From the NCBI GenBank assembly GCA_036426205.1, contig CM071567.1, positions 288,785,187-288,849,186 on the forward strand: DNA of 64,000 bases, read 5' to 3'. Numbering within the stretch: the first letter of the stretch is position 1; each line of letters begins with the position of its first letter. The notes below the pieces were generated by a model, which ran no database searches, had not been told where the DNA came from, and was given only the letters and a program-made list of their open reading frames with translations. The position numbers and the translations under genes are program-made. This document shows positions 22,150 to 34,059 of this stretch, one piece after another. Source of the stretch: Ascaphus truei (Eukaryota > Chordata > Amphibia > Anura > Ascaphidae).

Positions 22150-24747
22150 TAGACTGTAACACCCATGATGGCAACATAACATAATAGGAAACTCCCAACA
22201 TGGAGAACCCTAACTCTATAATAATGACGAGGATCAGTCTTCTTCACTTCCCGCCCGTTGTGATCCACAATTTTAACAAACAAGGGTTGTACAGGCCCAT
22301 TCTCCAGTCTGTACAGGATATTACTGCTGCGACACACTTTATCCGAGCAAATACCCGGTATGTACCTGGCAGATACCTGGAATGCGCCGCTCCTCACCTC
22401 TGACAAGCCCATTTGCGTTTGCCTTCCCAGCCATGGTTCATGCCTGGCTGACGGGCGGCTGATCTGTTAAATGATAATGATTAGGATTTAATAGGCTGCA
22501 ATGCTTCGCGTGTCTACCAGATGGCATAAATTCATGAATTGTAATGCAGTATATATATATATACTGTGCTGTATTGCAGCCAGCGGGAATAAAATGCTTC
22601 AATCCCTGCCTGGAAAATAACGCAATGCACTCGGGCAGAAAACAGTCACAAACCTCAATACACCCGAGTATACCCGAATTCGTGGGACTAGCCGAGCTCG
22701 AATAAAGTGTGTCGCCAGTGTATGCATAAATATATTCCTGCCTGTACTCCAAGCCTTTATCACAGAACATATTTTATCCTCCCTTATGTAGGTAGTGTTA
22801 CCAAACTTAATCCTCAAGTGTTCAAGGACTGCATCTCTGAGCCATGTATCTCTCTGGTCCTCGATCTCCTGCATTATCAGCTCTGGCACATATGGAAACT
22901 CATATCCATGAGATTGCCGTATCTCGCCGCTATGGCTCTGTCTGCTCTACTTAATTTAGTAGGTTTCTGGTTCCCAGCCTTTCCTGGCAGTACCCAGAAC
23001 TGTGGCTCCTCGGGCGCAACATCATCATACAGAATAGATGAGCCTTGGGGGTGATCACCTTTTGCATAATGTCTCTCCACCTGTTATCTAACTCGTCGGC
23101 AACCTCCTGTGGAGAATAGGTGCCTATGTCCCACCAGTGATCTACAATATCTTTCTTTATTAACACAAATCTGGTGCGGTCCATCCCCTCATGATACCCT
23201 GTGAATAATGGTGCCCACCATTTATATCGGTGCTCATATGAGGATGACACACTCATACCTTCCTCAGACTCTGCTCTGGAAGATACACCGGATGTCGCTG
23301 CCTCTGTAGAGTGCGAGCCTTTACGCCTCCCTCTAATGACATTCTTATAGATTGTGGGGTTCACCTTAGGTGGTTTGGGACTTACGGGACCTGCTTTTTC
23401 AGTAGACTGGGACCCTCGGGCCCTACCTCTAGGAACAGGATTAAACACCGTGGGGTTAGGTACATGTACAACACTTGACAATGGTATCTCCCCATCAGAA
23501 CCCACATCACTTGTCACCCAATCCCGCCAATCAGTTGAAAAATTGGGCGTCTTATCCAGCTTACTCCCACTAGGATCTGGTGGCACGACACATGACGGGG
23601 CAGGGGCAGTGGCTGGGGCAATGGCGCTAGGGGCGGTGACCATGGGATCGCCAGAGTCTATTACAGTGTTTCTGAGTCGGGCGATGCCACGACCTGTAGG
23701 TATTTTCTTACTGACTCTTTCGGCAGCACTTCGGGCTCCTCGCTTGGCTACTTGGGCATTAAACTCTTCGAACTAGGCTTCCAGCCCAGCTCTCCTTATG
23801 GAAGCAATCAAAGCTTCCGGGCCTCTGCGCCAGTCTGACCCGGAAGTGACATCATCGTTGGTCGCCGCGGAATTTCCATCCGCTCCTTGGTCTCGCACCG
23901 GAAGTGCGTTGAGGACCGGAAGGTGCGGTTGGGCAGGGAGGCCTCAAGCCCCTCTCTCTCCACAGGTTCCTCCTTCACCTGGCGGGAATAAAGGGGTGGT
24001 GGTTTCCTCTTACTGCTCAGCTGTCTTGCGATACTCTGCAGTTCCTCCGGAGCTGTCTCGGATCCCATCTCCTCCGCACTGGGAGTTACCATGGCCATGG
24101 GACTTCTACGCGGTTCAGGCCGCACCAGCGCTCGCCGTCGGGGGTCTCCGGACTTGTCTGCTCCATCTAAGGGGTAAGTGGGACTTCTTCTTTACAGCTG
24201 GGGTGGTCCGCTGGCTGGCGCATCACCACCGATGACAGGCTGTCTCTCTCATCCGATGAGGACTGCAACGGCTCCTCCGCTGGGGAATCACCTCGAGTCC
24301 TTGCAGCACCGCCAGTGTGTATGGGTACGAAACGGGCCCGCTCCAGTACCTCCACTGCGGTCGCACTCTCCTCCGTCGGGACATCTCTTGGTGGCTGGGC
24401 CAGGGTCCCTACCACAGGGGTGACATATGGGACCAGGGCAGCCTCAGCCTCCGCTTCCTCCACTTCGATCAGCATTGCTGGAGAGACATCTTGCGGGGTC
24501 TTGGCTCGATAGGCCAGAGGTAGAACGTGCCACACTGTTGGCACCATGCCGTTGTACTTGGGGCCGGTTCGAGTGACCTGCATTGGACACACAGGCACCG
24601 CAGATATTCTCGGCCATCAACCTCCACAACCAGGAAGCCTCCTGGAAGCTGATAAGTTGTTACACTTAGGTCAGCCATCTTTTGCGCGGGGGTTGATTCT
24701 CTCAGCATGCTGGTTTTGCACTTAGCTCCTTCTCCTTCTCCAGTCAA
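22150..24747 (-). pseudogene. Gag-like retroelement ORF, broken, function not recognised
   Basis: Minus-strand reading gives a disrupted protein of roughly 700-800 codons in several frames. The start near 24,678 (MADLSVTTYQLPGGFLVVEV) leads into a small CxxC...CxxC zinc-knuckle-like block (CLCVQC and CQQC). Acidic and proline-rich linkers follow, then a basic and Ser-rich middle with RGRARGSQSTE and RGRRKGSHSTE repeats. The last part is a helical, Trp-rich block (YKWWAPLF, IVDHWWDIGTYSPQEV, ELDNRWRDIM). This order suggests a structural gag-type protein of an LTR or DIRS-like retroelement. No protease, RT or integrase follows. The coding sequence is broken by frameshifts and by a MITE at 22,329-22,713, after which NILYRLENGPVQPLFVKIVD resumes. 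The family was not identified. Confidence 0.4.
22322..22723. mobile_element. CACTG-ended MITE inserted in the gag-like ORF
   Basis: GCGACACACTTTATCCGAGC at 22,329 and its inverted partner at 22,694-22,713 differ at one of 20 positions. The right end extends to CGCCAGTG, so its reverse complement starts CACTGGCG, as in CACTA/CMC-type elements. TAT may flank both ends as a 3-bp duplication. The interior matches 27,905-28,130 and 39,165-39,330 at the ends of the giant palindrome, including CAGATGGCATAAATTCATG and ATTGCAGC-AGCGGGAATAAAATG. No coding sequence is present. Confidence 0.6.
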
Positions 24748-24749
24748 GC

Positions 24750-24945
24750 AGAAGTGAAGTTCCTCAGCCTCACTTCCTGTCCCTCCTTCCTCTGGGGAGG
24801 ACTGTTTGGATTGGTTCTTGGTGTGCCCCCTCCCTCTGGTGGAAACAAGAGGAGGGGCACTCTCTCTCTTTGTGTGACGTGGCTTCGTCCGTCGGCCAAA
24901 AACAATTAAAAATGGGCGATGCAGCTCTCTTCACAGGATCCAACT
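24750..24945 (-). other. Sequence upstream of the gag-like region
   Basis: This is the leader expected for the minus-strand gag-like ORF. It is CT-rich on the plus strand. I saw no primer-binding site I could assign with confidence. Confidence 0.2.
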
Positions 24946-25360
24946 CACAGGTCCAGATAAGTACTAAGAGAAAAGAGAAAAGAGAAAAAAGAAAAGAGTG
25001 TAAAGCCAATAGTGCAACCCATTTAATCAATTGGATAAGAGAAACGGATAAAAATCACTTACAAATGTGAATGGTTTTCAGGCACATAGAAGTGTAAGTT
25101 GTTTAGGTTTGTGCAGTCCAAACCGGAATCCCAACAGCGTCCACACAATCCTGCCAAGATCCTTACACCAGCCTCTGTAGCCTTCCCGCGGTAAACGAAG
25201 CCTTCCTGCTTCCGTGTCACAAGTCCAGTGATGTCAGTGCTTTATGTGCTTCTTGCGTCACTCGAGGGTTAGGCTTAGGCTGGAAGTGCTCACACAAGGA
25301 ATCCTCAGTGACAGCTATGAACTGTCTGAACGCACTCACAGCACACAAACCATAGGAGAC

Positions 25361-25405
25361 ACAGCCCTACGCGTTTCGAGAATGTACGCTTCGTCAGGGG
25401 CATTC
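25361..25405 (-). ncRNA. Hammerhead ribozyme-like motif, weakened
   Basis: On the minus strand ATGCCC is followed by CTGACGA (standard core CTGATGA), a 13-base segment with poor stem II pairing, GAAA, CGCG, TA and GGGC. Stem I has four pairs (GCCC with GGGC). The change in the core and the weak stem II make activity unlikely. Position in a Penelope 3' region supports the identity. Confidence 0.45.
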
Positions 25406-26297
25406 TGTCTCTATGGCTACTAGATGAGTTTAAATATGGATGAATAACCCCTGTTCACCTATGACAACAATGAGCTATTTCTCCCACTTCTAATGGTTGT
25501 TCAAAAGGTGAAGCTGCATATAATAGCAACATTCATAGAACCAAAAAACGTCCTAACATTACATCCAATAAATAATGGACCGTAATTTTAAAAAATAAGA
25601 TATAATCTATAAATCAATTAAACTTTTATTAAATAGAAAGTGATATATAAATATATTTTCAAAAAAATTTTTTAGATGAAGGTTTAAATCGTGAAGTAGA
25701 TAAAATTGGGCCAACAATTACTATATAATTGGAATCATTTGAGACTAAAAAAAGAGGAACGGGAATTAGTAAAAATTGGTCGCAAAATATTTGTAAAAAT
25801 ATTAAATATACAAATAAAAACAGACTAATTCAAACATCAATTAAAACCTGATAAAATACTTATTATATGTGACCATTAAAACATATAAATACATGATGTA
25901 CCCATAGGGATACTTGCATATCAGTGAGTCGGATGGGATTACTGTGATGTAGATGAATAAAGATTATGCAAAGGAGAAACAAATCTCCATGTGGTGCTAC
26001 AGGTGCTTGTTAAAGTCCAAAATATCAGATAAGATCATCTGAATCCCTTTGTAATAACTTTTGGATGAAATGTAATCATAAGCTGTAAATGACCAAATGA
26101 CTAAAGCACTGGAATAGAAGCCAGTGGGTGTCCCGCAATAAAGAGGTAACCTGTGGAATCAAATAACAACCAGCTACTCTAGATCAAGTCCGTGTATCTT
26201 CCATAGGCAGTAAGCCAGCAACTGGAAAAATCCACCTGTACTCACGAACAGCTGTTTAAGTCTTCATCCTGGTGTGCATCCTGTCAGCGAAGTCCAA

Positions 26298-26531
26298 AAT
26301 AGAGGTAGAGAGAAAAAACAAGGACCACTGCAATGGAAGAACTGGAAGCAGATCAAAAGTAGAAAAAAAGAGTTTTTGATAAAGCGCCAGGATGGCGGGA
26401 AACGCGTCAGATGGCTTTTCAGCTCTCTCATGGGCATTGTTCGCTGAATAAATCTTTATTATTATTATACTTTTGATCTGCCTCCAGTTCTTCCATTGCA
26501 GTGCTCCTTGTTTTTTCTCTCTACCTCTATT
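26298..26531. repeat. Hairpin element with ~65-bp inverted arms
   Basis: The arm from 26,298 (AAATAGAGGTAGAGAGAAAAA through CAGATCAAAAGTA) is repeated inverted at 26,466-26,531, with about 100 bases between. The loop holds GATAAAGCGCC and GGGAAACGCGTCAG, which echo Penelope 3' sequences. It may be a small foldback derivative inserted in the Penelope 3' UTR. Confidence 0.65.
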
Positions 26532-26596
26532 TTAGATGAATAAAGATGAAAAATAAAACTTCAGTAATTGAAATGATACAAATAAATATTATAAAA

Positions 26597-26815
26597 AGGC
26601 AACCAGATCAATATCCTCATTAAGCCCTTCTGGTGTCATGTTCCTAATTTGTGTATCCATTACATTTCGCTCCTGCGAAGGGCCATAAGCCTATCACCAC
26701 CTTTATATTCAATTGGGATATGCTCAATGCCTGTTACTCTTAAATCATGAGGGTACATATTGTGTTAGAATTTAAAATGTCTAGACACACTGTGTGTCAT
26801 GACACCCTTGATAAG
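26597..26815 (-). pseudogene. GIY-YIG endonuclease fragment of Penelope-like element
   Basis: Minus-strand translation gives LRVTGIEHIPIEYKGGDRL, then ALRRSEM, a stop, WIHKLGT and, after a frame change, the region equivalent to GLN-x-D-x-DL. This matches the C-terminal half of the Neptune GIY-YIG domain (I-E-x-V/I-P-x-x-x-GGDR-x-x-L-x-R-x-E-x-x-WI-x-x-L-x-T-x-x-P-x-GLN). The catalytic glutamate position is kept (RRSEM), but stops and frameshifts kill the frame. The RT domain is not present in the window. Confidence 0.6.
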
Positions 26816-26844
26816 AGGTACTATTATTACTTTATTATTAGGAG

Positions 26845-27600
26845 AAAACACACTTACTGGGGGTCTGGGCTACAAATCTAACATTTCCTAGTTAATCTTA
26901 ATCCAACGTTGACCGAGAGTTACCCGTTAAAGTCCTGGAACTCAATTCGGCATGTGTTACCAAACATCCTGGTACTCTATTCGGCAGGTAGTTCCAGCCA
27001 CAACCGCTACGTTCTCTTTTCAGAACTTGGCCCCTGAAAAGTGGGACAGAAAATTTCTTGACTTGAACTTGAAATTTTTGAAGCCGGCTCACGTCTATTT
27101 CTCCCAGAGCATCTTTTGGTGAGTTCACATTTGCCCTGCTATCTTGGCGCTTAGAATCTGAGGTCCGGATTGGCTGCTGTGTTTCTTATAGTATTTCAGA
27201 TTAATTCATGAAATACTACAACCAATCCGAGCCTGGGAACTTTACATCCAGCCAATCAGAGGGCTGCCAGTCTTCCAAAGCTGTTCTTCTGAATGCAACG
27301 AATGCATGCGTGATTTCTCACCCTAGCTACTTTTTATTCAGAAAGCCACCCTCTGGATTAGGTGCTTCCAAGTCTGGGGAAGCAAATGCTGGCCACGATG
27401 GCTGGAATTTGTTTCCCGGACGAGCTACTTCACCTAACCATCCTGCCCAAATGGCTTTAACACCTCTGGTAGCATCTGTGACTTTGAAATACGGATCTAG
27501 GGCAGACTTAGTGGCACCACAAATTGGTAGCCCACTAGCCCCCATTAGAAAACCTTTTTGAAAGTCCCAGCTTAAAAGTATAATGCATTATAAACATCTC
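26845..27600 (-). repeat. Interspersed repeat family X, copy 1
   Basis: It shares with 43,350-43,742 and 45,448-46,018 the words AAAACACACTTA, AGAAAATTTCTTG, CGTCTATTTCTCC, CTTGGCGCTTAG and CGGATTGGCTGCTG, and with 45,860-46,018 also GCCCAAATGGCTTTAACACCT. The length and the GATTGGCTGCTG word (a CCAAT-type box read in reverse) suggest a solo LTR in minus orientation, but ends and target duplications were not confirmed. Confidence 0.5.
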
Positions 27601-28330
27601 AGTTTAATAAAAATATACTTTTACACTTTAATTTGTCTAAGGCTGAGTCCCCGCTAGCGCTGAGCGCGTTCATTCTTGAGAGCGGTGACGTCTCCAGCTC
27701 TCCAACCATGAGCGCCGGTGCTATTTCAGAAGCACACGCGGGGAATGGGGGGGGGGGGGCATTGCGGGCAAACTGAATGCGCTCATAAGTAGAAAAATGT
27801 TGTTTACCCAAGCGCCAAGCATGGGTGAGCGTGTATGCCCACACATGAGCGCACGCGCACAGTGTGAGTGTGGATCTGACGATCCACATACTGCTGCGGC
27901 AGACTTTATTCTTACTAATCACTGGCTTGTACCTGGCATGTTCCTGGAATGTGACACTTTTCACCCGGAGCATGCCGGGCTCCTTTTGCCTTCCCAGCCA
28001 GGGGTCATGCCTGGCTGACGCGCGGTTGATGTTTAATTAATAATGGTTCAGGATTTGCTAGGCTGCAATGCTTCGTGTGTCCGCCAGATGGCATAAATTC
28101 ATGAATTGTAATGCAGTATATATATATATACATATATATATTTATATACTGTATAACAACAACTCCTATAACCCCTAACATACAGTACTGTACACATACA
28201 GTACTGTATATGCACATCAATGATACTGTAGGCCGGCGGGGGCGACATGTGTTTGCAGCAGAGAGAGAACCGCTGCTCTCTCTGCGCAAACATCGGCACA
28301 TTCAAAATTATTTAAAATACTATTTTATTC

Positions 28331-29147
28331 ATAGTGTACATGTGCAGGGGGTCTCCGGAGCTGAACCGCGTTGGTTTCAGGTCGGGGGACCCCCTGCTCC
28401 CCGAGATACAGCCCCCTTTATGAGGTGCTGGTATCCCTCTGCATTTAAAGGTCACGTGACCGCGGAATGTAAACAAAGCAGAGGGATACCGGCACCCCCT
28501 AAAGGGGCCTGTATCTCAGGGAGCAGGGGGTCCCCGGACCTAAAACCACAGCGGTTCTGCTCCGGAGACCCTCTGCACATGTACAGTATAAATTAAACAC
28601 ACACATCAATAAAGAATCGTTCTTTACCTTAGCGGCTATGTGCTATGGTAATGAAGCAGCATTTCTGTATTTTAATAATAGTGTACAGTGAGCAGGGGGT
28701 TCCTTGAGCCAGAAATGAATGCTCAGGGGACCCCCTGCTCCTGCACAATATTATTAAAAATACAGAAATGCTGCTTCATTACCATAGTGTATAGCCGCTA
28801 AGGCAATGAAGGGGTTAACCCACCGTGCCCGCTTTATTGTGGGTAGCGGGGGTGGGTTAGGGGGTTATTTGGCCCTTGGTGTGAGTTTAGGACTTGCGGG
28901 GGGGTTGCGGGTGCACTTAACCCCTCATGGACCGTAGCAGTTAATACCGCTACGGTCTGAAGGTTTTAAGCCCTCCCGCTACCCCCGCAAGCCCTAAAAG
29001 CCACCGTTTGGGTTATACCCCCTTCACCCACCCCCGCTACCCACAATAAAAAAAATCACACATAGCAGCTGCCAAAAATAAATAAATAAATCTAAATAAA
29101 TAAATAATAATGACTATAAATAAATACATTTGAAATACTTTTTATTT
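28331..29147. repeat. ~820-bp tandem unit 1 (three nested hairpins)
   Basis: Each unit contains three long inverted repeats. HP1 (about 28,340-28,590) has arms with GGTCTCCGGAGC and GGGGGACCCCCTGCTCCC. HP2 (28,645-28,800) has arms with AGCAGCATTTCTGTATTTT. HP3 (28,800-29,050) has arms with TGGGTAGCGGGGGTGGG. HP1 is also found singly at 50,590-50,860 and half at 16,424-16,545. There is no coding potential. Confidence 0.75.
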
Positions 29148-29969
29148 ATAGTGTAGATGTGCAGGGGGTTCCGGAGCTGAACCGCATTGGTTTCAGGTCG
29201 GGGGACCCCTGCTACCACGAATACAGGCCCCTTTATAGGGGCCGGTATCCCTCTGCATTTAAAGGTCCGATCAATGTGACTGCGGCCTGTAAACCAAGCA
29301 GAGGGATACCAGCAACCCCTAAAAGGGGCCTGTATCTCGGGGAGCAGGGGTCCCGGACCTAAAACCACAACGGTTGCTCCGGAGACCCTCTGCACATGTA
29401 CAGTATAAATAAAACACAACACATCAATAAAGAATCGTTCTTTACCTTAGCGGCTATGTGCTATGGTAATGAAGCAGCATTTCTGTATTTTAATAATATT
29501 GTACAGTGAGCGGGGGTTCCCTGAGCTAGAATTAAGATGCAGGGACCCCCTGCTACTGCACAATATTATATAATAAAAAGACAGAAATGCTGCTTCATTA
29601 CCTTAGCGTATAGCCGCTAAGGCAATTGAAGGGGTTAACCCACCGTGTGCCCGCTTTATTGTGGTTAGCGGGGTGTGGTGAGGGGGGTTATTTGGCCTTG
29701 GTGTGGTTTAGGAACTTGCTGGGGGGTTGTGGGTTGCACTAACCCTTCACGGCCATAGCAGTTAATAACCGCTACGGTCATTAAGGGGTTAAGCCTCCCG
29801 CTACCCCCCGCAAGCCCTAAAGCCCACACGTTGGGGCTAATACCCCCTTCACCCACCCCCCTACCCACAATAAAAAAACTAACACACAGCAGCCGCCAAA
29901 AAATAAAATATAATACATCTAAATAAATAAATGACTATAAAATAAATACATTTGAAATATTATTTATTT
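29148..29969. repeat. ~820-bp tandem unit 2
   Basis: It repeats unit 1 in the same orientation with scattered indels, starting at the ATAGTGTAGATGTGCAGGGGG word. Confidence 0.75.
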
Positions 29970-30470
29970 ATAGTGTAGATGTGCAGTGGGTTCCGTGTAT
30001 GGACCGCGTTGGTTTCAGGTCGGGGGACCCCCTGCTCCCCGAGATACAGGCCCCTTTATGAGGGGCCGGATCCACTCTGCATTTAAAGGTCCCGATCACG
30101 TGACTGCGGACTGTAAACCAAGCAGAGGATACCAGACACCCTAAAGGGTGCCTGTATATCGGGGGAGCAGGGAGTCCCCGGACCTAAAACCACAGCGGTT
30201 CTGCTGTCCGGAGACCCTTCTGCACAGTGTACAGATATAATATAAACAAACAACACATAATAGAATCGTTCTTTATACCTCTTAGCGGCTACTGTGCTAT
30301 GGTAATGAAGCAGCATTTCGTGTTTTTTAAAATATTGTACAGTGAGCGGGGGGTTCCTGAGCCAGAAATTAATGCTCAGGGGGACCCCCTGCTAGCACAA
30401 GATTATTAAAAATACAGAAATTCTCGCTTCATTACCTTAGCTGATAGCGCTAAGTGCAATGAAGCGGAAT
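29970..30470. repeat. ~820-bp tandem unit 3, partial
   Basis: HP1 and HP2 of the unit are present, and HP3 is replaced by the next segment of the palindrome arm. Confidence 0.7.
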
Positions 30471-32379
30471 AGCATGTTTATTTGGGACATTGATTTGCCC
30501 AATAAACATTGCAATAAACAATACAGTACAACCCCTGACCTGTTATATTTAAAATTGAAACATAATACATGCAGCACAGTTATGGTTCAAACTGTACACA
30601 CTTATTCTATGAACATCCCTAGTTGTGTGAACCTCGCCTCGCCTTCACTGTAATCTATGTAAAAAACCTCCCCCTATTGTGTCTGCTAAACTTCCCTGCT
30701 TTGACTAATCTGTTGTAAGCCCCCCTCCCCTATTTGTGTTCAGTTAATCTGCCTGGCCTGTGTTTTCTGTGAGTGCAGGTCTAGTGATGTAAATGTGGGG
30801 AGGGGGATCCCGTGTAATATACACACCCACCCACCCACCACGGCCCACGGCCCTCGCTGCTTGCTGCAAAACAGAGACAAAAATAAAAACCTACAAAGAT
30901 TTACCGCACTCACTCACCCCTTTAAGCTCATCGATATCGGTTATTAACCGCTACAGTCATTAAGGGTTAGACACCCCACCACTTTACGGGATTGTCCCTT
31001 ACATTACCCTCTCCATCAAACCCCCCCCACCCCCCGTGAGGCTACTAACCCACCGTACCAGGTCTACCCACAAGGGAGGCCTACCCACAGACGGTGGGAA
31101 AAAAGCCCCACCCCACCCCAGTACCATAAGACCAAAAAACAGTTACAGGACCCACAGACCAGATAAGCTATGACATGGATAATCTAATTAAACCATTCAC
31201 ACACCACACCCTGAGACCCTGCCCAACACATAAATACAGATTTTACCTCTTTAACACACCCGGGTTCCTAACGAGCCACGCGATCCCCGGTGGGACTAGA
31301 GCGGATGCACCTGGTACTCGGTACCTGACACGTTTATCAGTATGCCCTTATTTAGCACTTACGTAGGTTCTACGCGCTGGCTCGCTGTGGATCCCTGTTA
31401 TGCTTCACCATGGCCCAGTCAGTGTGTGGTCTGTACCTTGAGGTCACCGGAGGGCGCCAGTCGGTAACACCAAGCGTCGGCCCGCAGCTACGTTCCGCGC
31501 GCGAGCACATGGGTCGCGCACAGACCCACAAGGTAGAGCGAGCGGCCCACTCGAGAGTGGTTCTAGCCTAACGGTGTTGTCCGCCGATCGGGGTATGGGG
31601 AACCAACGGGGCGCGCTGATGCGACGTCTGCCGCTGCCCCCCCGTATATTACAGAAATATGTGGCCCCACACTCATCATCCGCCCGCACTACGGTGTTCG
31701 GCGGTGCCCCCACAGAGTATGGACCACAAATCGTACAATTCCCACGCAAAGACTATCAATGCGGTACGCAGTGCTCACACCCCCACCCACACAGAAGTGA
31801 TGGCAGACCACACATCTATCATCCCCGCAGGTGTCACCCGTGGATAACCATATCAGACGTGATACCCTCGTGGATACCCTAGGATAACGCAGGTGGTCTC
31901 AAGAGGGACCACACTAGGAACACGGAAACCAACCCTAAATTTTGTAAAAAAATAAACATGCTGGTGCTATATACCTCAATACCATACCACTTCCTCTCCA
32001 CCATAACACGCATACAGTACAATAATGTGCCAAATAACTATTATCCAATAATGGAGGATAATTAGATTAATTGCCCATTATATTTAAAAACATTAAATAG
32101 ATATACAAATAAATAAATACTACTGACCTCATCAATTATCGAAAGTGTCCGTCGCCAGCAAAAATCCTTGTGCGTGCCACACAAACTATAATTTTGTGCA
32201 AATACAAAGATCAAACATGGCATATTACATTCTTAGATATTCAAATTTAACCCTAATAAACCTTATTCTATGAATAACTTGAAAGGTGTGATTAAGGAGT
32301 TAAGCAACAGTGGCCCGATATACCACCCTGTCACCCATGAAGGGGTTGATCGTGGCTTTCATGTCGATGCTTGCAAAAC

Positions 32380-32620
32380 TGAGAGAGAGGAGTAGGAGTA
32401 GAGAGAAGAGGAGAGGAGAGAGAGAGAGACGAGAATTAGGATAGAGAGAGAGAGGATAATAGAGAGATAGAGAGAGAGAGAGAGAGACTCTATATTATAT
32501 TACAGAGATAGATATGTAATATATAGATAGAGATAGATATATAGATATATAATTATTGTATATAGTAATTATATTATAGTATATTTATATATATATACAC
32601 ACACAGTATTTTATAAACAC
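32380..32620. repeat. GA-rich then AT-rich simple repeat
   Basis: AGAGAG runs to about 32,490 pass into TATAGATAGATAT and TATATATA sequence. An AT-rich partner occupies the mirror position at 36,784-36,900 of the right arm, without the GA part. Confidence 0.8.
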
Positions 32621-34059
32621 GTATGTGAACCCAATTATACAAAGAATGTAGAAGGGTGCATCAAAACTATACTGTCCTACACCCAAACACTTCTCCATAC
32701 AGTCACAATACCTTAAAATCACAATTTCCTTTAATAATCCTAACTGATCTCACAATCTAGATTTTCATCAAAAGCAATGAACCACCTTCACATTCCAAGA
32801 TATAAATTGATGCATTACAAATCTATGAAATATACATTCTGCAACTGGAAAACCAAGTAAACAAAAACCAATTAGCAATCATTATTTACATCAAAAACAA
32901 TTCACACCCATCCTGAACAATGAACAATTAAATAATTTCACGCCTGGAGCAGAACAATTATGCCTGTGAAAAAAATACCAGTACGACAGAATACAACCTT
33001 TTTAAAACAAGGCAAACTACACCATACAATACCAACGATTTACTATCTATCTAATTGTTTTGAGATACTTTAAACACATAAATAAGCATAAGCAGCATAG
33101 ACAAAATTAATAATAACACATCAAATCAAGCTTTTTAAAACAACCTCATTCTTTACCCTGTATATGTATTATATCTCTCTAGATAATATATACATAATAC
33201 TATGTATTACAACGTAATAATACAGTGGCACAAGAAATGACTATACCACAAAAAAAAAATACACATGTTATAAAAACTTTTAAAAAAATTAAAAGTTAAA
33301 TAAAATACACTTTTTTAGGTCACTTACCATTACTTGCCCTGCAACTAATCCTGGGTGGTGGGGGTAAGGGAAGGGGACAGGGGAAGGAGGACGCCCAGCG
33401 GTCAGCAAAATGAGGATAGTATGTATGAAAATCAAATAACACACAACTGGTTTCAATAGAGGATAAACGATAATAAACAACCATAAAACGGGAGCAACAG
33501 TCCTCCTTGCTGCACTCAGAAGGGTAAGTCAGAGCGAACACAGCGCTTATAACATTAAACATTTGAATCCCAATAGTAAGACTGCTTACTATGTCTTACT
33601 ATTTGGTGATTAAAAGGTTTGTAATGTTATCAAACCATTATCGCTGTGACCTTGGCTCCATCATGTCGTATGGCCGTCGGCCGTTACCCCGGCTTGGTGC
33701 GGGCTTTCACTTTACTCGTAGTTTCGTATACAGTCTCCGCGCAGCACGCCTGCTGCAGTTGGGGCGAATTCGACAAGGGATGCTCCAACAGAAAAGCAAA
33801 AAAGGAAAAGAAAAAAAGGAGGGGGTCCTTCTTGGTCATCTCTTATCCAGACTCCTGACTTACCTTTTCTGAGTGCACACTCAGGAGGTGTAAAACTTGC
33901 TCTGTCTGTTATGTGTCAGCTACTTGCCCACACCGATTCCGTTGCGCAGCTTACTCACGAACCAATCCACGATCAGGAAACATAAAATACTTAAAACCAT
34001 AACAAAAATAAACTTAACGAAAAATCAAATCAAAAAATCAACGGGTTTCTATTGGTAAT

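Larger units (their letters stand above)
24946..26850 (-). mobile_element. Penelope-like (Neptune-type) retroelement, decayed
   Basis: Minus-strand order is a GIY-YIG C-terminal fragment (26,815-26,597), a long AT-rich 3' part interrupted by a 234-bp hairpin (26,298-26,531), a hammerhead-like motif (25,405-25,361), and a tail around 24,946-25,010 rich in CTTTTCTCTTTT. The order endonuclease, then hammerhead, then tail is the same as in the better preserved copy at 43,743-45,319. Borders are approximate and no target duplication was found. Confidence 0.5.

Noticed and set aside
23354..23776. 140-codon plus-strand open frame
   Set aside because: It lies opposite the gag-like minus-strand coding region and is a shadow of it.
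26385..26410. GGGAAACGCGTC as a further hammerhead ribozyme
   Set aside because: The CTGATGA core is replaced by CAGGATG and stem I does not pair, so only the box resembles a hammerhead.
28331..30470. CRISPR-like array because of regularly spaced repeats
   Set aside because: Units are about 820 bp of nested hairpins without short repeats and unique spacers, and the DNA is eukaryotic.
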